Source: a virus
IMG/VR virus record: IMGVR_UViG_3300022929_000260
Location: 1 to 21,682 of that record
DNA: 21,682 nucleotides
Strand: one strand, 5' to 3'
Part shown: piece by piece, positions 1 to 6,524 of the stretch
How positions within the stretch are numbered: position 1 is the stretch's first letter
Layout of the letters: each line of letters starts with the position of its first letter
Notes under the pieces: model-generated
What the model was told of the DNA's origin: nothing
What the model saw: only the letters and a program-made list of their open reading frames with translations
Databases searched by the model: none
Translations under genes and position numbers: made by a program

Positions 1-1
1 T

Positions 2-214
2 GATATGAACCCTAACGTCAAGAATATAATCCTCTCAGGCGGGTTCTCATTGAATTGCACGAACAACTATAAGTATCTATCTGCATTCCCTGAACACGAC
101 TTCTTTGTCGACCCAGTCCCACATGATGGTGGAACTGCATTGGGAGCTGCACTATGGTTACACGAGAGATTGCAAGGAGAAGAGAATGGGACATCCAACG
201 AACAGTCAGATTAA
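2..214 (+). CDS. Carbamoyltransferase, N-terminal (Kae1-like) domain protein, 3' end only
   Basis: The reading frame is open through the left edge, so only the last ~70 residues are visible. They carry the end of the Kae1-like (ASKHA-fold) carbamoyl-transfer domain of the NodU/CmcH/TobZ family: a GGFSLNC block followed by the PVPHDGGTALGAAL block, which in this family lies near the metal/nucleotide site. The protein ends soon after (GEENGTSNEQSD), where most family members continue into a YrdC-like domain. That second domain is instead encoded separately from 280. Family members O-carbamoylate sugars, antibiotics or other small molecules using carbamoyl phosphate and ATP. The substrate here cannot be read. 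The last codons overlap a small gene starting at 186. Family assignment is firm; the split is directly visible. Confidence 0.85.
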   Translation, partial: DMNPNVKNIILSGGFSLNCTNNYKYLSAFPEHDFFVDPVPHDGGTALGAALWLHERLQGEENGTSNEQSD

Positions 215-290
215 GAATGCAATTGATGAACTTCTTGCAGAGATAAAAAAGTTAAGGGAAGAAATAAAGGAAATAAAAAATGAGAACTAA
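186..290 (+). CDS. Small 34-aa coiled-coil protein between the two carbamoyltransferase halves
   Basis: A 34-codon gene starting at ATG 186, with an AAGGAGA ribosome-binding site at 174-180 at good spacing. It overlaps the end of the upstream carbamoyltransferase gene by 29 nt and the start of the downstream half by 11 nt. After MGHPTNSQ the protein is one charged amphipathic helix (AIDELLAEIKKLREEIKEI) with leucine/isoleucine heptad spacing, so a short coiled coil is likely. It has no recognisable family. Its position exactly between the two enzyme halves suggests, by inference only, that it could bridge or dimerise them. It might instead be a relic of a linker shifted into another frame. 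Confidence 0.55.
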   Translation: MGHPTNSQIKNAIDELLAEIKKLREEIKEIKNEN

Positions 291-879
291 TATTGTAAGA
301 GACTTAGACGAGTGTCTAGATTTATTGATTGACCACGAACAGATTGTTGCAATCTTTCAAAACGGTTCTGAGTGGGGGCCTCGTGCATTGGGTAATCGTA
401 GTATACTGTTTGACCCAAGACATCCTGAAGCAAAACAAATCGTCAACTCTATTAAAAGAAGAGAAGACTATCGACCTTTTGCTGGTTCGATAATGTTAGA
501 ACATGCAGATGAGTATTTTGAAATGTTACAACTCAAAGAAAGTCCATGGATGTCCTTTGCAATCAAAGCAAAAGAGAAAGCATACGAAGACATTCCCAGT
601 CTTGTCCATACAGACGGAACATGTAGAATACAAACAGTTACCGAAGAACAGAATCCAAACTATTACAATCTCATCAAAGGTTTCTACGAGAGAACAGGAG
701 TTCCGATTATCTTCAACACCTCTTTCAATCTAGGTGGTGAGGCACTCGTGCAAACTATATACGATGCGATTGAAACATGTCAGAACTCTGAAATCAATCA
801 GTTGTATATTCCTGAAGACCAAGAGTTACACATACCCTATGAATTATTGAGGATTAAAAATCATGATACAAATCAGTAA
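280..879 (+). CDS. Carbamoyltransferase, C-terminal (YrdC-like) domain protein
   Basis: A 199-aa protein matching the complete C-terminal domain of NodU/CmcH/TobZ carbamoyltransferases. Visible family blocks are GSEWGPRALGNRSILFDPR (residues ~29-47), REDYRPFAGSIM (~61-72) and TGVPIIFNTSFNLGGEALV (~138-156). In TobZ this YrdC-like domain forms the carbamoyl-adenylate from carbamoyl phosphate and ATP, which the Kae1-like domain then uses. Here it has its own start codon (ATG 280 with AAGGAA upstream), and the N-terminal domain is a separate protein ending at 214. All key blocks are intact, so this is not a decayed fragment. In other phages carbamoyltransferases have been predicted to act in DNA base hypermodification or on sugars; neither can be chosen here. 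Confidence 0.85.
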   Translation: MRTNIVRDLDECLDLLIDHEQIVAIFQNGSEWGPRALGNRSILFDPRHPEAKQIVNSIKRREDYRPFAGSIMLEHADEYFEMLQLKESPWMSFAIKAKEKAYEDIPSLVHTDGTCRIQTVTEEQNPNYYNLIKGFYERTGVPIIFNTSFNLGGEALVQTIYDAIETCQNSEINQLYIPEDQELHIPYELLRIKNHDTNQ

Positions 880-1330
880 CGATGCTTGTGAAAAAATTAT
901 CGAAGAACTAAAAGACCATCTTCCACGTAAAGAGAACGAACAGGAAGACGGAACTAATAAACCTACTGTTAGATTGGGTATCATACCTGATGACATGAGA
1001 GAAGATTATTTGGGATTCAGATATATCTTTTGTGAAGACGGTAGTGTCGATGGTGATGTGAGATTGGACTTTCAAGATTTTGGTGTCCTTGTTCATCACG
1101 AACACATGGAAGAAATCAACGGTATGTTTATCGATTATAGAAAAGATGGGTTACAAGAAAGATTTGATTTCGCCGCACCGTGCAATACGGATGTATGTGG
1201 ATGTGGAGTAGAACACTCCTTTGACAATGTAAAATCGTTAAATATACAAGAACCCGAAAAAATTAATTACGAAGATTATTTCGGAAAGGTAGAGAATGAA
1301 GACATCGTCAGCGAAAGCGAAGGGTCGTAA
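863..1330 (+). CDS. A-type Fe-S cluster carrier-like (HesB/IscA) protein with a missing ligand
   Basis: 155 aa. The middle resembles the A-type carrier fold: VRLGI (~36-40), then DVRLDFQDFGVLV, NGMFIDY and a C-terminal CNTDVCGCGVEHSF block (Cys 107, 112 and 114). The CGC pair is the family's C-terminal cluster-binding motif. The family's first ligand, normally in a GGCSG loop about 60 residues earlier, is absent: the matching place reads IIPDDMREDYLGF. Cys57 or Cys107 might compensate. There is an additional ~35-residue acidic tail. HesB/IscA-like genes are common in marine T4-like phages. It overlaps the preceding gene by 17 nt and the next by 35 nt, so it is co-transcribed. The fold assignment is good, but the function (cluster carrier or not) is uncertain. 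Confidence 0.65.
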   Translation: MIQISNDACEKIIEELKDHLPRKENEQEDGTNKPTVRLGIIPDDMREDYLGFRYIFCEDGSVDGDVRLDFQDFGVLVHHEHMEEINGMFIDYRKDGLQERFDFAAPCNTDVCGCGVEHSFDNVKSLNIQEPEKINYEDYFGKVENEDIVSESEGS

Positions 1331-1628
1331 ACTACAACAGTGGTTTGCAAATGTTCTAGTCGAAGGACTAGGACTTGACCGTGATGACCTAGAGTCTAGA
1401 CCTATGGGTTCACAAGGTGAAGATATTATCATGGGTAAACAGTCCCGAGATATTTTCCCTTATAGTGTTGAGTGTAAAAATCAAGAAGCAGTCAATGTAT
1501 GGAAAGCATACGAACAAGCATCAGAGAACTGTAAAGGATACGAACCACTTGTAGTAATTAAACGTAATCGACATAAACCCTTGGTGGTTGTCGATGCAGA
1601 ACATTTTGTAGAGTTGCAAAAGAAATGA
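1296..1628 (+). CDS. PD-(D/E)XK family nuclease (small, resolvase/endonuclease-like)
   Basis: 110 aa. The pattern SRPMGSQGEDIIM followed by FPYSVECKNQ gives Asp43 and Glu59-Cys-Lys61, the metal-binding D...ExK core of the PD-(D/E)XK superfamily. A helix with WKAYEQA follows, which resembles the post-core helix of phage and archaeal resolvase-like or restriction-like nucleases. The N-terminus (KAKGRKLQQWFANVL) is a basic helix typical of these small enzymes. It overlaps the Fe-S carrier-like gene by 35 nt and the ATP-grasp gene by 4 nt. Likely roles are DNA recombination/branch cleavage or host DNA degradation; the sequence does not decide between them. Confidence 0.7.
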   Translation: MKTSSAKAKGRKLQQWFANVLVEGLGLDRDDLESRPMGSQGEDIIMGKQSRDIFPYSVECKNQEAVNVWKAYEQASENCKGYEPLVVIKRNRHKPLVVVDAEHFVELQKK

Positions 1629-3037
1629 AATCATTTAATGAAATAACAGAAGTAATAACAGAAGCAAGAAAACCACAAAAACCAATACGGTTACTTGTTG
1701 TGTCTGCAAAGAATGACCATAAGGGTAAGAAACCTTTTATTACTGCTGGAAGATTGAGAGACGAGTGTAAGAAGAAAGGACTCGACTGTTTTATTGCTCA
1801 CATCGAAGAAGCAATTATTAATAAAGATAAAGACATTACTACTATTTCTAATCATGGTTCAGATAAAGAGTGGGTAATAGACGAAAACGTAATTGCAATT
1901 ATTCGTGGTTCTGCTGCCAGTAAAGATTCATACTTGGATTTAGTTTCTCAATTAGAGAAGATGAATGTTCCATGTGTCAATAACCGTGAGACGGTTATGA
2001 TGTGTGCAGACAAATACTGGAGTTCAATTAAACTTAGAGAAGTCGGGGTGACTCAACCTAGAAGTGCATTGGTGCGTTCTAAGGAGACTCTACAAGAGTC
2101 TATTGAAAGTATTGACCTAGAGTATCCCTTTATACTAAAAACCCTTAGAGGGTCTAAGGGTGTCGGTGTGATGTTCATAGAATCCGAAAGGTCTCTTAAG
2201 GCATTAGTTGCTATGTTATATAAGTTAGACCCCGATGTTGAGTTTATCGTTCAACAGTTCATTGAATCAGATGGTGATGTTCGTGTCCAAGTTCTTGGTG
2301 GTGAGATTATTGGTGCAATGAAACGTATGCAGATTAAGGGAGACTTTCGTTCTAACATATCACAAGGTGCAGAAGGCAAACCTTATAAGTTAAGTGAAGA
2401 AGAAATCAAACTATGTTTAGATGCTCATAAGTCAGTCAACGGAGACTGGACTGCAGTAGATTTTATTTTAGATAAAGATGGAACACCCTATTGTTTAGAA
2501 GTAAACAGTTCACCTGGCACGGATGGATTTGAAGATGCAACAGGTATCAATGTTGCAAAGACTGTTATAGAATATTATGAAGACCGTGCAAACTGGAGAA
2601 GGACTCCAACCCAAATTGGTAAGTTCGAACAGATATACATCGAAGGTGTAGGGAGAACACTTGCAAACTTTGATACAGGTAATAGTGCTAAGTGTTCTTT
2701 ACATGCAGATAAGTTTGAAGTCAAAGGTAAGAAAGTTCATTGGGAAGTGAACGGACATAAATTTGTTCATGACCTAGTTAAGATGATTAAGTTTGAAAGA
2801 GGAGCAGTTAACGCTAAAGTCTTTGAGAGACCTATGATACACTTCAGAGTTTCGTTTAATGGTAATGACTATGAGGATGCAGAGTTTATCTTAGACGATA
2901 GAACTGAGAAGACCACTAAGTGTTTAATGAATCAGAGATTTATGAAGAGAGCAAATGTAATGGTCAACCCAGCAAGGAATTTTGTGGTGACTGATTTTGT
3001 TGAAACAAAAGAATTACACGATATCGAAAAAAAATAA
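1625..3037 (+). CDS. RimK-like ATP-grasp ligase fused to a RimB-like retropepsin-type protease domain
   Basis: 470 aa with two domains. Residues ~120-310 are an ATP-grasp ligase of the RimK/glutathione-synthetase type: PFILKTLRGSKGVGVMF (nucleotide-binding loop, ~168-184), DGDVRVQVLGGEIIGAM, and the Mg2+-binding LEVNSSPG (~291-298). Residues ~330-455 match the RimB / 'ATP-dependent zinc protease' family: FDTGNSAKCSLHA (DTG at 350-352, the aspartic-protease catalytic signature), then CLMNQRFM and MVNPARNFVVT. RimK adds glutamates to the C-terminus of ribosomal protein bS6 in bacteria, and RimB is its partner protease; here both activities appear in one chain. The substrate is an inference. The start overlaps the nuclease gene by 4 nt (ATGA). 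Transcription probably ends near here, because a promoter follows at 3039. Confidence 0.8.
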   Translation: MKSFNEITEVITEARKPQKPIRLLVVSAKNDHKGKKPFITAGRLRDECKKKGLDCFIAHIEEAIINKDKDITTISNHGSDKEWVIDENVIAIIRGSAASKDSYLDLVSQLEKMNVPCVNNRETVMMCADKYWSSIKLREVGVTQPRSALVRSKETLQESIESIDLEYPFILKTLRGSKGVGVMFIESERSLKALVAMLYKLDPDVEFIVQQFIESDGDVRVQVLGGEIIGAMKRMQIKGDFRSNISQGAEGKPYKLSEEEIKLCLDAHKSVNGDWTAVDFILDKDGTPYCLEVNSSPGTDGFEDATGINVAKTVIEYYEDRANWRRTPTQIGKFEQIYIEGVGRTLANFDTGNSAKCSLHADKFEVKGKKVHWEVNGHKFVHDLVKMIKFERGAVNAKVFERPMIHFRVSFNGNDYEDAEFILDDRTEKTTKCLMNQRFMKRANVMVNPARNFVVTDFVETKELHDIEKK

Positions 3038-3038
3038 C

Positions 3039-3068
3039 TTGACAATGATATAACTTTTTATATATACT
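3039..3068 (+). promoter_or_regulatory. Sigma70-type promoter, TTGACA-18-TATACT
   Basis: A -35 TTGACA (3039-3044), 18-bp spacer and -10 TATACT (3063-3068). The same arrangement, including ACTTTT inside the spacer, recurs at 8681 and 9596. The expected start site (~3075) falls at or one base from the ATG at 3076, so the transcript would have almost no leader. Confidence 0.75.
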
Positions 3069-3075
3069 CTTTATC

Positions 3076-3783
3076 ATGACACAAAAAATATCGATACAGG
3101 AACGAATGAGAAACAAAGCAATCGATGCCTACCAAGAGGTAGAACATCAGATTGATAAGTTTGTCGACAACGATTACAAAACAAACTTTAACATGTATAA
3201 GTATCTCAAACAATTGGGATACAGTGGTAAGGTTGTGAACTACATGAAAGGTCTTAGTGATAATGAACTTTATGAATTAGAAAACAAAGAAGGATGTGAA
3301 CAACTGGAAGAAGGTTTCTCACACCTTAACAAATCTCAGAAGAAACGATTCATCAAGTTTCTTCAAACCATACAGGCAGACGTGGACAAGTATTGTGAAG
3401 AATATAAACCCGTCAGAAAACCTAGAATCAAAACACCCAAACAGTTAGTCAAGAAATTACCATACTTAGAAAAGTATAAAGGATTTCAATCTGCTGACCC
3501 TGAAGAGATTATACGTTCAAGAACGTTATTCACTTATAACACTTCATCTAAGAAGTTAACTAAGTTTGAAACATTCGGTGGTCTATCAGTCAAAGGTTCA
3601 CGAATCATTGACTATGATGTTTGTCAAGAAAAGACCTTGACAGATGAGAAGTTACTTGATAGACTGTATAGAGGTGGTAATATAATTGCGAAGAATTTCA
3701 TGGATGAGATTCCTCGCTCCAAGTTAAAAGACGGAAACGATTTATTGACCAAAAATACATTATTAATAAAAGTGATTAAATGA
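3076..3783 (+). CDS. Conserved hypothetical protein upstream of RNase H
   Basis: 235 aa, rich in lysine and charged helices, with no motif I recognise. The N-terminal half (MRNKAIDAYQEVEHQIDKF..., NFNMYKYLKQLGYSG) looks helical. The basic segment KPVRKPRIKTPKQLVKKLPY (~117-136) could contact nucleic acid. The C-terminal part (RTLFTYNTSSKKLTKFE... SRIIDYDVCQ) looks like a small beta domain. A promoter ends 7 nt before the ATG at 3076. No ribosome-binding site is visible, so this start implies a leaderless mRNA. The alternative ATG at 3106 has AGGAA four bases upstream, which is suboptimal spacing. It overlaps the RNase H gene by 4 nt, so it is likely expressed with the replication gene. The function is unknown. 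Confidence 0.75.
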   Translation: MTQKISIQERMRNKAIDAYQEVEHQIDKFVDNDYKTNFNMYKYLKQLGYSGKVVNYMKGLSDNELYELENKEGCEQLEEGFSHLNKSQKKRFIKFLQTIQADVDKYCEEYKPVRKPRIKTPKQLVKKLPYLEKYKGFQSADPEEIIRSRTLFTYNTSSKKLTKFETFGGLSVKGSRIIDYDVCQEKTLTDEKLLDRLYRGGNIIAKNFMDEIPRSKLKDGNDLLTKNTLLIKVIK

Positions 3784-4622
3784 TACTAATAGATTTTACT
3801 CAAACCATAATTGCTGGTTTGATGGCACAATTGAAAATAAATGATGGTGATGTCTCAGAAGATATGTTGAGACACATGATTATCAACTCAGTTAGAAATT
3901 ACCAAAAGAGATATGCACCTGATTACGGTGAGATAGTTCTTTGCACGGATGCAGCACATCCATGGAGACGTGACTACTACCCTCTCTATAAAGCAGGTAG
4001 AAAGAAAGCACGTGAGGCATCCGATATGGATTGGGGTATGTTGTTCGATACCCTACAGAAAGTTAAAGAAGAGATTCGTGATAACTTCCCATACAGATAC
4101 ATGTATGTTGATAATTGTGAAGCAGATGATATCATTGCAATCTTAGTTAAGAAGTATGCACCAACTGAAGACATATTGATTGTCAGTGGTGATAAAGACT
4201 TTCAACAGTTACATAAATATGATAACGTAAGACAGTGGTCTCCTAATCTGAATAAGATGATTCAGTGTGATGACCCTCAGTCTTTCCTTAAAGAACATAT
4301 TCTTAGGGGAGATAAGTCAGACGGTATCCCAAACATTCTATCAAATGATGATGTGTTTGATTTGGGTATCCGCCAGACTCCTTTGAGAAAACCTATACTC
4401 AATAGTTACATGAGAATGACTATTGAAAAGGACGATAAATACTATCGTAACTACTTAAGAAATCAAACTCTAATTGACTTAGAGTTCATTCCCGAAGATA
4501 TCGAGAATAAGATTTTACAAGAGTATGATAAAACTAACGTGGTCAGAGGCAAAGTCTTTGACTATCTAAGAACTCATAGATTAAATGAGTTACTAAATCA
4601 TGTAGAGGATTTTACATTATGA
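3780..4622 (+). CDS. rnh: RNase H-like 5'-3' exonuclease (T4 Rnh, FEN-1 family)
   Basis: 280 aa, close to the 305 aa of T4 RNase H. The FEN/5'-nuclease acidic residues are all visible: Asp5 (ILIDFTQ), Asp57 (LCTDAAHPWRRDYYPLYKAG), the NCEADD cluster (Glu114, Asp116, Asp117), SGDKDF (Asp138, Asp140) and RGDKSDGIPN (Asp178, Asp181). In T4 this enzyme removes RNA primers and adjacent DNA from lagging-strand fragments and is stimulated by gp32 and gp45. In T4 the gene lies next to dsbA-33-59-32. Here gp33, gp59 and gp32 lie more than 10 kb further on, so the cluster has been separated. It overlaps both neighbours by 4 nt, an operon with translational coupling. Confidence 0.93.
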   Translation: MILIDFTQTIIAGLMAQLKINDGDVSEDMLRHMIINSVRNYQKRYAPDYGEIVLCTDAAHPWRRDYYPLYKAGRKKAREASDMDWGMLFDTLQKVKEEIRDNFPYRYMYVDNCEADDIIAILVKKYAPTEDILIVSGDKDFQQLHKYDNVRQWSPNLNKMIQCDDPQSFLKEHILRGDKSDGIPNILSNDDVFDLGIRQTPLRKPILNSYMRMTIEKDDKYYRNYLRNQTLIDLEFIPEDIENKILQEYDKTNVVRGKVFDYLRTHRLNELLNHVEDFTL

Positions 4623-5134
4623 CGGAAAAGAAAAGAGGAAGAGGAAGACCTAAGGGTGCTCCTAACAAACCAAAGATGGAGTTGGTCACCAAAAGACAAG
4701 AGTTGACTAACGATGCAGATGTATACGAGATTTTGTGTCAAGCAAATATCGTTGCAGAAAAGGAACCCGACCTTGCAAGTCAAGGACTCAGAGTGTTCAA
4801 CGATAGAAACGGTGCTGTAAGATATGTGTTACAATGGTTGTTCAACGACAACATCAAGTCAACACTACCTGAAGGTAAAACACCATACGGTGAAAATGAT
4901 GCACCTGCTTCAGACCTTGCAGAAACATCTTTGAGATTTGAATTTAAACAGTTAAAGTATTTTTGCACTGAAGAAGTTTCTCCCATGAGAAGAGAAACTA
5001 TGTGGATTCAGTTACTAGAAAGTATTCCTGCTAAGGAAGCAGAAATGTTAGATTTAATTAAAGACGGAACAAATCCGTTTAAAAACATCACTAAGGAAAT
5101 ATGTGAAAATGCGTTTCCTGATGTTCAATTTTAA
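4619..5134 (+). CDS. AT-hook-containing conserved marine phage protein (DUF6433-like)
   Basis: 171 aa. The N-terminus has an AT-hook, RGRGRPKG at residues 6-13, followed by a proline/lysine-rich linker, so it probably binds the minor groove of AT-rich DNA. The rest is helical and ends in FCTEEVSPMRRETMWIQLLESIPAKEAEMLDLIKDG. That segment recalls a small family seen next to replication genes in marine T4-like phages (possibly DUF6433, from memory and not verified). It starts 4 nt inside the RNase H stop (ATGA). It occupies the place where T4 has dsbA, a dsDNA-binding protein that aids late transcription, but I see no clear sequence similarity to DsbA. A role at late promoters or in replication is plausible but unproven. 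Confidence 0.7.
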   Translation: MTEKKRGRGRPKGAPNKPKMELVTKRQELTNDADVYEILCQANIVAEKEPDLASQGLRVFNDRNGAVRYVLQWLFNDNIKSTLPEGKTPYGENDAPASDLAETSLRFEFKQLKYFCTEEVSPMRRETMWIQLLESIPAKEAEMLDLIKDGTNPFKNITKEICENAFPDVQF

Positions 5135-5141
5135 CTAAATA
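5135..5141 (+). promoter_or_regulatory. Candidate late promoter -10 (CTAAATA)
   Basis: ACTAAATAC directly follows the stop codon of the AT-hook gene and resembles the T4 late -10 TATAAATA, which has no -35. The predicted start (~5148) coincides with the first base of the hairpin-rich leader at 5148-5227. Single AT-rich matches are common by chance; its position in a gap is the main support. Confidence 0.4.
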
Positions 5142-5147
5142 CTTGTA

Positions 5148-5227
5148 GGAGTTCGAGACTATACATATTATTTGTGAGGAAGGTATATACACTTTCCGAT
5201 GTTAGAACCTTTCTAGTCGCACACTCC
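5148..5227 (+). ncRNA. Structured 5' leader RNA upstream of the acidic 421-aa gene
   Basis: Within a 124-nt gap three nested stems can be drawn: GGAGT 5148-5152 with ACTCC 5223-5227; GACTA 5157-5161 with TAGTC 5214-5218 (separated from the first by a symmetric 4x4 internal loop); and a 7-bp stem 5178-5184 with 5207-5213 (one G-U pair). The 3' sides of the second and third stems abut, and a 16-nt bulge (5162-5177) faces them. I recognise no named RNA family. It could be an mRNA-protecting 5' structure, a translational control element, or a small RNA. The downstream ATG at 5259 lacks a strong ribosome-binding site (TAGGATAAATTTATT). Confidence 0.5.
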
Positions 5228-5258
5228 CCCATGGGTTATTTTATAGGATAAATTTATT

Positions 5259-6524
5259 ATGGCAGATGAAACGAAAACCTTCGCAGAAGAACAGGTAGAG
5301 AGAGAACCATCAGAACTGGAACGTCTCACTAAAAGAGTCAACGATTTTACAATCGCAATATCACCAACAAATGCACAAACTGTAACTTCGATTATGGAAG
5401 CAGGTCTTGCTAAAGGTAATTACAAACTTGCAGACTTGGATGCATTAGTATCTCTGAGAGAAGAGACTACTAAAGGATTGATTGAATACAATACAGTATT
5501 ACAGAATGCACAACAACGTATGGGTCAACTCCAAATGGAAGAACAGGAGAGACTCGCAAAAGAACGTGAAGAACGTGAGTCTGCAATGTCAGGTAAAATT
5601 GCAGAAGAAAGAATTGCAAGAAAGAAAGCAGAACAAGAACTTGCAATCGTTCAAGCACAACTCAATGCATTATCAAATGTGCAAGGTAACGTAACCTCTG
5701 CACCAACAACTCCAGTTACAGGTGGGAATGCACCAAGTGTTACTTCAAGTGATACTCCCGACTTACAACCTAAACCTAAGGTGCCTGGAAAAACATCACC
5801 AGCATTTGCAGTTGCACGTGCATTGAATCCAGTCAAAGAAGAAGAAGTTCAAGAAGAAGAAAAACAAATAGAACTCCCTATCTCTGAAGATAAAGAGTTA
5901 GTAAAGAAAGTCGAAGAGACTAAGAAGTCATTCAAAGAATGGGAAGAAGAGACAGTCAACGAAATCGAAGAGAGAGAAGACGTAGTCCTAGAAGTTCCTG
6001 AAGATGCAAAAGGTATCGAAGAGTTCTTTGAAGAAGTAGAGGATGTTGCTGAATCAGTTGAGGAAGAAGTTGAAGAAGAGTTAAAGGTTGCAGAAGAAGA
6101 TACAACAACTACACCTACATTCCCTATTACAGGTGGTAATGCACCTAACGTTAGACAGGCATTATCAAGTGGTGACTCAGTAGAAGCACCAGTCACAAAA
6201 GAAATCAAAACGTATGATAGTGTAGAAGATTTGCAGGCCGCTGTTGATGAGAAGAATCAACAACAAGAAGAAGAGTTCGAAGAAGTCACAATCCCAAATG
6301 AATCAGAACTAAAGGCAATGACTAAGGGTAAAATCTCTGAAGTTGCAGAAGGATTAGGATTCGAAAGTGTCTCTACTACTCAGACTAAAGATGTAATGAT
6401 TGAAAACTTTGTAAAAGATACAGAGTCATTCATCGATGGTCTTAAAGAGAGTGGAGATTTCATTAGTGCTTCAGATGGGAATGACGATGAGGATGAGACT
6501 GTCAGAGACGGTGGATACTTCTAA
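5259..6524 (+). CDS. Large acidic coiled-coil protein with SAP/HeH-like C-terminal motif
   Basis: 421 aa, function unknown. Residues ~60-140 form a charged coiled coil (EERLAKEREERE-like heptads). A Pro/Thr/Gly linker follows, then a strongly acidic Glu-rich stretch (~192-282). The phrase TTPVTGGNAPSV (150-161) recurs as TFPITGGNAPNV (287-298), so the linker motif is duplicated around the acidic block. Residues ~348-385 (LKAMTKGKISEVAEGLGFES) resemble a SAP/HeH/Rho-N helix-extended-helix nucleic-acid-binding motif. It has a structured leader and a possible late promoter, which points to a late or virion-associated product. The next gene starts inside its last 40 bases in another frame. Low-complexity composition makes homology inference unreliable. 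Confidence 0.75.
   Translation: MADETKTFAEEQVEREPSELERLTKRVNDFTIAISPTNAQTVTSIMEAGLAKGNYKLADLDALVSLREETTKGLIEYNTVLQNAQQRMGQLQMEEQERLAKEREERESAMSGKIAEERIARKKAEQELAIVQAQLNALSNVQGNVTSAPTTPVTGGNAPSVTSSDTPDLQPKPKVPGKTSPAFAVARALNPVKEEEVQEEEKQIELPISEDKELVKKVEETKKSFKEWEEETVNEIEEREDVVLEVPEDAKGIEEFFEEVEDVAESVEEEVEEELKVAEEDTTTTPTFPITGGNAPNVRQALSSGDSVEAPVTKEIKTYDSVEDLQAAVDEKNQQQEEEFEEVTIPNESELKAMTKGKISEVAEGLGFESVSTTQTKDVMIENFVKDTESFIDGLKESGDFISASDGNDDEDETVRDGGYF

Noticed and set aside
200-290. Split carbamoyltransferase as a simple frameshift error
   Set aside because: Two separate frames with distinct starts, ribosome-binding sites and a third ORF would need more than one error; still worth checking against reads.
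3637-3665. TTGACA-17-TAGACT before the RNase H gene
   Set aside because: The -10 lacks the key second T-A-T pattern, and the gene is already in an operon; too weak.
5849-6208. 119-aa open frame on the minus strand, Ser-rich
   Set aside because: It is the mirror of the Glu-rich repeat codons (GAA/GAG) of the acidic protein; low complexity and no ribosome-binding site.
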